This document shows positions 54,609-64,000 of a stretch of DNA of 64,000 nt, piece by piece. The stretch's first letter is position 1. Every line of letters starts with the position of its first letter. The DNA comes from Carallia brachiata (Eukaryota > Streptophyta > Magnoliopsida > Malpighiales > Rhizophoraceae). The notes under the pieces were generated by a model that was not told the DNA's origin, made no database searches, and was given only the letters and a program-made list of their open reading frames with translations. Made by a program: the position numbers and the translations under genes. Where the stretch lies: the NCBI GenBank assembly GCA_021464245.1, contig JADCRB010000016.1, positions 8,069,864 to 8,133,863 of the forward strand, read 5' to 3'.

Positions 54609-57600
54609 CTAACATTGGGGCAGATCGGCGGGTGGAGGCGGCAATGTAGACTCTGGGGTGCCCCCATTCCTAACCACAAAAGCCATGGCCAATCCCCATG
54701 GCAAGTGCACGTCTAGATGGCAGTGCATGAGCCACACGCCTGCAAGATTTAGCATTATGATAAATAAATAACGTCAATTAATTACAATATAGCAATAAAA
54801 AATGAAGACGAAAATGAAGGAAATGTACCCGGATTATTGGCCGTGAATCTAATGACTGCCCAGCCTCCCACAGGAACCCCAATCGTATTTCGCATTTGAG
54901 GATTGACAAGATTAAACTTGTTCGGATCATTTGCGGGATCATAATTCCCAAAACCTTGAGCCAACACGTAGAAATTAACGCCATGAATATGCATTGGATG
55001 ATTCTCCACCCCGACCAAGGCTGTGTTTTGTAACACCATTTCCACTGTTGCATTGTACTTCAGCACCTTTACGCTTGTTGACTTTGGTGCAAATCGAAGG
55101 GACGCATTAATGTTGTTGATATTGGCGTTGGTGTAATCAAATGCAATTGGAGGCATATCAGGAAAATCAGGAGTGTAGATTCCTCTCGTATTAAAGAAGA
55201 ATGCTTGCAACATGGATAAGCCAGTGGGTGGTTGAAATGATTGTTGTTCATGCTAGCAGAAAATCGCTGCCCCGATGGGCCCGTGCACGTGGCGTTTGCC
55301 CCACAAGGTGCCAGATTAACGTTAATTGTCACGAACATGCGCTCATCAATCTGACGTGGCACTGGGACCCAATGGGGACCGCCAGCCAGACCAGTTAGAC
55401 TGCTGTAGAAATTATGGGCCGTCGGAGTGTCACCGGTGGCTGGCATGACAGGCATTAAGGGAGTTGCTGATGACGACGACCCATTGTAGAAAAGGGCACC
55501 TCGAGTGATCGTGTTGTCGAACTTGCACCTACAGCGCTTACATATGGGCTTGCTGCCATGTAATAAGACCCCACTGGTCGGTCGGCGGCGAGGAGTACGT
55601 CGACGGTCTGGCCGGGGCCGGTGACAACAACGTCGGTAAGGAAAGGGTTGTGTAGGAGGGCATCAATAGCAACAACAGTCATATTGTGATTAGCAATTTT
55701 GAAGAAAAGTTGAGTATTGAGTGCCGCGTTGATTATACGCAGGAGATAAGTCTTTCCTTGCTCCACCGTGTACTTGAATGTGTCTGCTAAAGAGAGGAAA
55801 AAAAATATATAAATGAGTGAGGATCGTTGACTGAACATATATATTATATTATATATAAATCAATCGGTTATTGGATGAATTTTTTGAGCAACAATAGACT
55901 GAAGAGTAATAAGTAAAAATATTAGTGCAAACGCAGATTTAAATGCAGTATCAAACGATTGTGAGTTTTACGGTGTTTTTTTTTTTGTTAAAATATTTAT
56001 GATGAATATACAGTCAAGTATAATGTATTAATTAATTAAAAAAAACAGTATACATAATTTATTTTAATTATATGCATATTATATAGTAGTTACATAATAA
56101 TTTTCTTAACAAAAAAAAAAAAAACAAAACTGGTTAGACCAATACGCCTCTCTTCCTTTCAGACCCGTTTCTACAAACAATAATGACGTATCGTGTGCTT
56201 TTCGCTAAGGCGTTTGCAAACGAAACATTCATATTGATATTAATTTTGCTATCGGGATTTATATGACGAGGCTATATATTTTTTTTTTCTCTTTTTGATT
56301 TGACGTCAAATCGTATCCCAATTAGCTTAACGCTCTTCAACTAATGCACTCTCCCAGTCTGGTCATAATTAACAAATTCTTCGAGTATACGCTAAAAAAT
56401 TTTGTTCCAAGATATAAATCTTGGAATTTAGGATCTAAACTGTCCAAAGGTTTTTTTTTTTGGCTGAATATCCACTTTTGGAAAACTCTTTTCGTATCAA
56501 TCTTATAAACAGTACCATAATTGATGATGAAGATTGTGATAGCCTGATGATTAATTTACTTACGGGACTCAGAGCAAGGGTAGAGATCTCCGGGCCGTCC
56601 ATTGATGGTATAGGCATCTGAAACTTTTGGTGCACCGCCAGTGGCAAGGGTCTGGTTCTCGACATCGACAACATTTCCATTGTACCACTCTCCTGCAATT
56701 ACATTGAACGGGTCTCATTTCTCAATCTTAGCAGTCAGATATTACATATATATATATATGTAGGGGTGATCATTTTGGGCAGATATAGATAATAATGGAG
56801 TCCCAACCTAATAAAATGGGAATTTCTCTGTGGGGTTTTGGGAATGGGTACGAATGCCCAGTTCTTGGACGGATAATGAGTGCTCCATAAACTGTTGCAC
56901 GGAGTACCGAAACGTGAGCATGCCACCACAAGGTGCCCTCTTGATTGGTGATCTTAAATTTGTAGGTGTACTTATTTCCAGGTCGTATTGGGCACTGGGT
57001 TACCATGTCTGGCCCATCTGCCCAGGCACTCAGTTGTTGAAAAATTCCATGCCTGTGCATATATATAAATAAATGCGCAATTAACAATCCAATTGTCAAG
57101 GCAGTGATAGATTATGAATATAATTTTATTTGTTTCAATATGTAAATAAAATTTAATTGAAAGCAACGTCAGAGTGAATTGAAAAGGTAAATAACGAAGT
57201 CTGGTCAATGGACAATAGCAAAGTCAATATGTAAACATGTCATATAAGCTTACCAAAATAGTCTAAGTCAACGACTGGGTTTACAATTTAATTATTAGTT
57301 TTTATAAATTTTCCCTATCGGTTGGGAACTTACCAATGGATGGTAATGTTATGGGGAGAGTTGTTGAAGACGTGGACGACAAGAGTGTCACCCTCTCGAA
57401 CACGTAGTCTTGGACCAGGGAGGCTTCCGTTCACTGCAGTTATGACTTGTTCATGGCACAACCGCCGAAGAGTTAGGTTTTGTACCTGCAACATGTGCAA
57501 GTAAATGTTGGCCGGGCTATTGCCACCGAGTCTCCAATGATTTCTCTCAACAGTGTCATCAGATGAAATCAGTATAACATTTTCGTAAATGGAAAGCAAG

Positions 57601-58154
57601 CCGTCGGATCACAAGTATAGCGGTACTGGGCTATTTTAGTATGTACAATAAATTAGGTATTTTAATTCTTGTTCACACATGCCCCTCCCTTGGACTGTAA
57701 AATTGCATATAAGAACTTAACATAAATTGGAATTGCTTAATTAATGTCTCGGTTGTAAAATGCAAAAGCTGATCAGAGGACTAAAAACTTTCTAGTTTCA
57801 ATTTGCTACCAATGTTTTTCATTTTCATAGAAATTTGTTCGCTGAAAAGTTTAAGCTTGGCACAATAGTGTGGACATTGATTTTTGCCAGGACTCAACCA
57901 TGCATGCCAGAAAAAATATGGTTGTTTAGGCTTATAAGCCTCCACACTGACCAAAAAAAAAACAAAAAGGTTGTGTAGGTCAACGCAGAATTACCTCGAG
58001 ACGGAGTGTAATTAATTAAGAAAGAAATTAAGCGAGACAGAAACGAAAAGGGGACCAAAATTACATGGAATGTGTGCTCCACGATTGCAGCTGAGGCCAC
58101 TGAAGAAGCTAGGAGAGCAGAAGCCAACCCTAACAAAAACAGAAAAGCCGACAT
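54609..58154 (-). CDS. Laccase (multicopper oxidase), copy A, two frameshifts in exon 5
   Basis: Six minus-strand exons: 58154-58065, 57485-57334, 57052-56808, 56692-56564, 55786-54829, 54739-54609. Exons 2-4 and 6 have the same lengths as in copy B (152, 245, 129 and 131 nt). Signal peptide [22 protein letters not shown]. Copper ligands are intact: IHWHGIF, WWHAHVS, HPMHIHG and [14 protein letters not shown], ending DLPQC. Exon 5 is 958 nt and needs 960: one base is missing near 55525 (after YVSAVGA) and one near 55245 (after SMNN). Restoring both gives about 568 residues. Laccases are apoplastic enzymes that oxidise monolignols or flavonoids; this resembles the LAC7-like group. It may be a recent pseudogene or an assembly error. 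Confidence 0.85.
55716..55733 (-). promoter_or_regulatory. Putative miR397 target site in laccase A
   Basis: The mRNA-strand complement of this stretch pairs with 17 of the 18 central miR397 bases as recalled. There is one mismatch at miRNA position 12 plus end mismatches. It lies in the coding sequence for [10 protein letters not shown]. Confidence 0.55.
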
Positions 58155-58221
58155 GTTGAACAGGAAAAATAAAAAATGAAAAAGCCCCGTGTTGAAGAAG
58201 TGGAGAAAGCAGAGAAGCTAC

Positions 58222-58229
58222 CATTTATA
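58222..58229 (-). promoter_or_regulatory. TATA box of laccase A
   Basis: TATAAATG on the minus strand, in the context CTTATAAATGG, about 70 bp upstream of the start codon. Confidence 0.5.
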
Positions 58230-60170
58230 AGCGAAGAGCAAAGGATTCTGCAGCCAACTTTCAGAACGTGTGGAAATGTTCTACTCTCTATATCTCACCG
58301 CCACCTAAGCTTTCACTATTAAATGTATGATTTCTAAATTGTTGATTTAGTCGTAATGGTAACAAGATCGTGTGCCAAGTTAATTGAATTCTTCCATGGA
58401 CTTCTAAGTGAATTTGAATTGGCTTTTGGTTCATGCGTCGCAAGAACCTTCGTCATCTGACAGCTGAATTAGACCATATATAAACACTACACTAAGAAAA
58501 GGGAAGTTGATAGTTGAATGATTGCGCAAGCAAAGTCTGGGTTTTTCTTTGTTTCAAAAAAAAAAAAAGAAAATCTGACCACGACCCAGTCACTGTCACT
58601 TTTTTTTTTTTCTCCAAATGATTCTTTTTTTTTCAGTGAAATAAATAAAAAATAGAGATAATACTTTATAATTTTATTAAAAAATATTATAACTTTGTAT
58701 CTAGTATGATATAAAATAACTAAATTTATAATCTTATATATAAATTTAAAATTTCACAGAAGTGTTATGATTTTATTTATTTTAATCAATAAGAACCAAT
58801 GTGTGGCTCTAGTCCCTGAGAAATGATTATGATGCTGTTGAAAGTTTTAACTAGTCCATGATTAGTTATGTTTGTTTGCTCCTGTTTGCTTAGGTGGAGT
58901 TAAAAACAATTGCGGTCATGCTTCACTTATGGGGCTTATAGGAAGTCAACGGCAACAGTAGGGGCCAACTTTAAACATGTTGACTTGCTAAACCATCGAA
59001 GCAGACAATTTCTAAGTTATCTCGACTGGATGTTTGATCAGTTAATCATTAGTGTATGCCTGGGGAGATATTTACAATCGGGAGGCAAATAGAGGAGATG
59101 AGATACTTATGAAGGAATATGCAGGAATATGCTTATTAATTTTGATAAATTCAGCGAGCAATTCAAAAGTATTGCAGCATATTCCACATCTAAGTGTTAT
59201 TTCACATGTTGAAAAATTTTCAATTTGTTTTTTTTTTTAATAATTAGGGAGAAGAAGGGGAGTTCTTGCCTTTGCAGGACTTTTGGAAAACATTAACTCA
59301 TTTAATTAAATTCGTACTCGGCCGTCTGTTCTCGATAATTTGTAGTCTTCTATACACTAGAAATGAGATTTTTTAAGACTGAGCAAATCACTCGTATTTT
59401 AATTTAGTATTTACTTTCAGTTCGTCACGCATACTTTCTTGCATATATGGTAATAAATTCATTTTTCTTTGTTGAGATGAAAAAATTAACTATAATAAAA
59501 TTAAAAAATTTTGTAAAAAAATCTATTATCTCCTCTCTTTTATTTTAGAAGAAATTATCTTCTCATTATTTAAGGATCAAATTTCTGATTAATTAATCAA
59601 TTTGTTTCTTATTTCTTCCGGGGAAAACAAAATCATCAACAACATACATAACGTGATCTAGGATATATTGAAGTTTAGATTCAACAAATTGAATTCAGTT
59701 CCTCCTATTGGTTTAAATGGGGATTGATTCGTGCGAATTTAACAAGGTAAAGATCGAGGTGGGTTTTTAGCTCTGACTCGCAGCGGGAGACTGATACAGA
59801 GTTATAAATGCAAGAAGAATCGATAAATAAGAAAAAAGAATATTCTTTTATTGATAAGTATGACAAAAGTTGTACATCCTTTTAGGTATATTTTTGTCTG
59901 TGGAGTAAAAACATATTTTCACACGTAAGTAAAGGGCTCGCCCAAGAACTAGACAACCATTTGGTTTAAAGTTTAAACTGACCGATTTGAGTAATAACAT
60001 ACTTTACATCAAAGGAACTTCGACTCCGACAAAGTTGATAAAAGAATATGCTACTGGCGGCCGTTATTATTGCGTATGTTTATTTCTTAATAAATCAAAT
60101 GAGCAATGGGAATGAAGCAGCAAGAATTAAAAATTGAATGGGTGGCACAGTAATCAACATTGGGTTTCTT
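58230..60170. other. Intergenic spacer in the laccase array
   Basis: AT-rich spacer between laccase A promoter and laccase B 3' end. No coding region is recognised. Confidence 0.5.
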
Positions 60171-63100
60171 CTAGCACTGGGGCAGATCAGCCGGCGGAGG
60201 TGGCAGCGTTGATTGTGGAGTACCTCCATTCTGAACCACGAAAGCCATCGCTAGTCCCCACGGTAAGTGGGCGTCAAGATGGCAATGCATGATCCACACA
60301 CCTGCAAGATTTTGAATCAATAATTAAGCTCGGTTATATGTGAAGTTTTTCTTTAAGGCCATCTAGATCTTAGACCTAATCACTCAAGCCCAGCCCAATC
60401 CAGTGCTATTGTGCTTGGGCCTATGGAAAAGAGGTGACCGTCTGAAGAGAAATTTACCTGGATTGTTGGCCTTGAATCTAATGACAGCCCAACCTCCAAC
60501 AGGAACGCCGATGGTGTTACGGATTTGAGGGTGGACGAGATTAAACTTTTTAGGATCATTAACGGGATCATAATTTCCAAACCCTTGAGCCAACACATGA
60601 AAATTGAATCCATGAAGATGAATGGGATGATTCTCTGCCCCAACCAGGGAAGTGTCCTGCAACACAATCTGCACCGTCGCATTGTACTTGAGCACCTTTA
60701 CGCTGGTTGTTTTTGGGGCGAAAAGCAGTGCCGCGTTGTTTGTGTTGTTGGGGTTGGTGTAATCGAATACGATCGGTGGCTTACTCGGAAAATCAGGAGT
60801 ATAGATTCCGCCCACGTTGAAGAAGAAAGCTTGCAGCATCGACAAGGTAGTAGGTAATTGAAACGAGTGATTGTTCATGCTAGCTGACAGCCGCGCCCCA
60901 AGTGGACACGTGGCGTTTGTCGCGTTTGCCCCGCAGGGAGCGAAATTGAGGTTAATGGTCACGAACATGTCCTCGTCGACGTGACTTGGCACTGGGACCC
61001 AGTTGGGGCTGCCAACCAGACTCGTGAGGTTGCTGTAGAACTTGAAGGCCGTTGGAGTGTCGTTGGTGGCTGGCATCCGGGGCATCAAGGGAGTTGCTGA
61101 CGTGGAGCCATTATAGACAAGGATGCCCCGCGTGGTCGTGTTGTCGAACGTCACGTTAACAGCGCTGGCATACGGGCTAGCTGCTATGTAGTAAGACCCC
61201 ACTGGCTGGTCGGCCGTCAGAAGAACGTCAACTGTTTGGCCGGGGCCGGTGACAACAACGTCGGTGAGATAAGGTGTTGTGTAACTGGCGTCAACAGCAA
61301 CGACAGTCAATTTGTGATTGGCAATTTTGAAGAAAAATTGGGTATTGAGTGCAGCGTTGATTAAACGCAGAAGATAAGTCTTCCCTTGCTCTACCGTCTG
61401 CCGATACGTATCTGGATCAAGTGGGTCACAAGATTTTATTTTAATTAAAAAGAAGAATTTGTTGGTAAATATTAAACAACTATATATTAACATTAATCTA
61501 ATAAATAATGATCATTTAGACATTAACTTAGGTGGTTACCGGTCTTATCAAAAATAACATAGAAATGATAATATGGTCTAAGTTACTTACAATCTTGAGA
61601 GCAATTGTAGAGATTCCCGGGCAGTCCATTTATGGTGTAGGCATCCGAAACATCAGGTGCAGTGCCAGTGGCAAGTGCTTCGTTCTCGTTGTCAACAACG
61701 TTTCCGTTATACCATTCCCCTGCGAATTTACAATGCAATGATTTGGTTGCATGGGAAAAATAAGCTAGCTTCTAAGTACCTAATAAAATATGTGCCGGAA
61801 AAAAGTACCTAATATAATGGGAATTTCTCGGTGGGGTTTCGGGAATGGATAGGAATGGCCGGATCTTGGACGGATAATAAGAGCACCATGGACTGTTGCT
61901 CGGAGCACTGATACGTGAGCATGCCACCAGAGAGTACCCTCTTGCTTGATGATCTTAAACTTGTAGGTGTAGCTCCTTTTAGGCTGTATTGGACACTGGG
62001 TTATCATGCTTGGCCCGTCTGCCCATCCACTCAATTTTTGAAAAATTCCGTGCCTGCACATAAATATTCATTTAGCAGATCCAATCGTTTATGACATAAG
62101 GATAAACTTTGACAATTATTTTTCGATTAGAATTGTATAAGCAGTCCAAGATTATGACTGTACACCTAGCCTTTGACTAATTGCTTCATTGTTAAAGAAA
62201 GCATTCATTTCAAAGGGAGTTTAAAAGACTGCAACGTTTTAGGAAATCATCTCTAGAAATAAAGTTTTCTGAGTTCAAATCCAACTGGATCTAATTAACA
62301 AAAAAGAAACATGTTAGGGAATTGATGAAGTAAAATAATCAGTGGGGCAATAATTCTATATAATTTACGAGTTTGTTAATTCCCTTAATTAGCTGTCATT
62401 ATTCTCGTTGAAATTTGATTGGATTCCGATTCAAACAATTGGAGGAATTGTACATAGAGCATGTTGTACACATGTGTGCAATAAAATTGGCAAAGTCAAA
62501 CACAACAAAGCTTTTATGGGTTGTTCAATTCTAATTTTCATACTGTGAGTAAACTTTCTCAGCAGCTCAATTTAAGAGTTTACCAGTGGATGGTGATGTT
62601 GTAAGGTGATTCATTGAACACGTGAACGACGAGAGTGTCACCATCATGAACACGTATTGTTGGGCCCGGAAATTTCCCGTTCACTGCAGTTATGACTTTC
62701 GTATTGCACAGCCGCGTGATAGTATGGTTTTTCACCTGCAACATTCACAATTGGTCAGGTTCAAGCCAAATTAATTATCCCTCTCTACGGATACATAAAA
62801 CTTTGGTACACAAATTAAATATTATCCCTTCTAGATAAACAATTAATGGATAAGGAGACTTAATATTAATACAAAGATCTTTTTGAAATGGAAACCGTGC
62901 TTATATTAGAGGCTGCCACTTGTCCTCTAATAGAAATGTGGAATAGTAGAGGTTTAAACTCTTGCTCTCCCTTGGGTTCCCTCTTCTACATTTGACCGTG
63001 CTAGTGACAAAACTTCAGGCTACGAAATGAAAACTATAGGGAAGGGAAAAATAGGGCACATCAACAAGCTTTTGTTTGTTTAACTACATTTGTACTTTTA

Positions 63101-63490
63101 TGGGAATTTTGTTCGTTGAAATTTTGACATTTGGTACCGTCACTATCGATTTTCTAATAAGACCCTGAACTTGGGGGACCTGTTAGGATTGAGTGGGCCA
63201 TCAAAGTTTAATGATACCCCCGCTTGCCCCATTTGCTGGAAAGAAAATAATACTAATGCAACCATGCATAACCATCATGAAAATTATACACAGGAACCGG
63301 ACCCTCATGATATGGCTTCTATATAACTTCATTGAGAATCCAAACCAAACTAAAGAGATGAGTGAAATGAAACAGAAACGAAAAGGGATCAAATTACATG
63401 GAATGTGTGTTCCACAACGGCAGCAGAAGCCATTGAGGTAGCTAGAAGAAGAGCCGAAGCGCATAGTAACAAGAACAGAAGACGCGACAT
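60171..63490 (-). CDS. Laccase (multicopper oxidase), copy B, intact
   Basis: Six minus-strand exons: 63490-63398, 62735-62584, 62053-61809, 61719-61591, 61411-60458, 60301-60171. All joins are in frame (93+152+245+129+954+131 nt), giving 567 residues. Signal peptide [23 protein letters not shown]. Cupredoxin domain 1 has IHWHGIFQ and WWHAHVS. Domain 3 has [16 protein letters not shown] and the type 1/type 3 copper motif [14 protein letters not shown], ending LPQC. All ten His and the Cys ligands expected for four copper ions are visible. It is secreted to the cell wall, where laccases polymerise phenolics such as monolignols. It is most like the LAC7-type clade, by features such as [19 protein letters not shown] text and [16 protein letters not shown]. 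Tandem neighbour of copy A in the same orientation. Confidence 0.95.
61344..61361 (-). promoter_or_regulatory. Putative miR397 target site in laccase B
   Basis: The plus strand here reads ATTGAGTGCAGCGTTGAT, identical to positions 3-20 of miR397a as I recall it, so the laccase mRNA is perfectly complementary across the cleavage position. Mismatches are only at miRNA positions 1, 2 and 21. miR397 regulation of laccases is well established in plants. Confidence 0.75.
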
Positions 63491-64000
63491 GTTGAAGAAA
63501 CAAAAGAAAAATGTACGCCCAAGTGGCGATGATTGAATAGGCAGAGACAGGATGCTATGATTTTGCCGCTAAGAACGTGTGGAATTGTTCTAATACAATT
63601 ATATGTTGCGTAACTGTAAGATATTAAAACATTAAGACATATATGGATCTCTATATATAAGAGACTGTCATTGACAAAGTCACAATGATAACACGATTGC
63701 GTGCAGAGATGGTTCAATTCTTAATTCGATGGATTTTGGTAAGGGATTTGAATTGGCTTGCCATTGGGTTTGCTAGTAATAACCTTCGCTGTCTAAATAC
63801 ATGAAGTTAGGTAGTGAAATTTGTATTAAAAAGTGCATTCTTATTAGAGAATTCTGATTCATCAAGCAAACAGACATTTTTTCCCCATTGGCTTTCTCGT
63901 TTTCATAATAAATAGGGTGAGATTTTTGACATCTGACCTAATTAGTACTTTTTGTTCATAATTATAAATGGTCAAAACTTCCATTCTTTTTCTACCGTTG
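63491..64000. other. Laccase B promoter region and window edge
   Basis: 5' UTR and promoter of laccase B, with a TATATATAG-type TATA box on the minus strand at 63659-63651, about 160 bp upstream of the start codon. Nothing else is recognised. Confidence 0.5.

Noticed and set aside
62260..62300. tRNA-like GTTCAAATCC motif
   Set aside because: No cloverleaf can be built around it. It lies in intron 2 of laccase B.

Overview
This is eukaryotic DNA from a dicot plant nuclear genome. It has GT-AG introns, AT-rich intergenic DNA, poly(A)/poly(T) tracts and MITE-like repeats, and its proteins (chloroplast FBPase, PAR1, FLN1, plant laccases, plant uncoupling protein) are plant-type. The species cannot be fixed from sequence alone. 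From memory of Arabidopsis locus numbers, the order Josephin protein, uncoupling protein, O-fucosyltransferase-like, FLN1, Yos1-like, lectin-like, chloroplast FBPase, PAR1 matches the At3g54130 to At3g54040 block run backwards. HAKAI, eL33, a beta-tubulin pseudogene, a snoRNA cluster and laccases are interspersed.

Layout. 0-8 kb: a Josephin-domain deubiquitinase (+) and a HAKAI RING ligase (-). 8.6-11.8 kb: a nine-exon mitochondrial uncoupling carrier (-). 15-16 kb: ribosomal protein eL33 (-) with a telo-box/site II promoter. 16-24 kb: a gene-poor, repeat-rich stretch with a palindromic MITE and a 168-bp duplication. 24.4-28.6 kb: an O-fucosyltransferase-like gene (+) with a hAT-type element in intron 1. 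29.7-31.5 kb: FLN1 (-). 33.2-33.7 kb: Yos1-like (+). 34.6-35.4 kb: a box C/D snoRNA cluster (-). 36.3-37.8 kb: a beta-tubulin pseudogene (+). 38.8-39.9 kb: a membrane-anchored lectin-like gene (-). 46.5-48.3 kb: chloroplast FBPase (-). 50.6-51.5 kb: PAR1 (+). 52.7-63.5 kb: a tandem laccase array (-) with one intact gene, one double-frameshifted gene and one decayed relic.

The window is a mosaic of housekeeping, plastid and cell-wall genes, not an operon-like system. Functional links are local: FLN1 (plastid transcription) and FBPase (Calvin cycle) both serve the chloroplast, and the laccases share a putative miR397 site.

Three results stand out. First, an uncatalogued-looking C/D snoRNA cluster with terminal stems of 5 to 7 bp abutting the boxes and a duplicated guide. 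Second, seven tiny poly(A)-only insertions (16-23 bp), each between 11-20 bp target-site duplications (15 bp in one case), a pattern expected of extremely truncated retrotransposition. Third, an excess of single-base deletions in otherwise conserved exons (FLN1 twice, O-fucosyltransferase, laccase twice, tubulin once), which is either assembly error or allele decay and must be settled before these genes are called broken.
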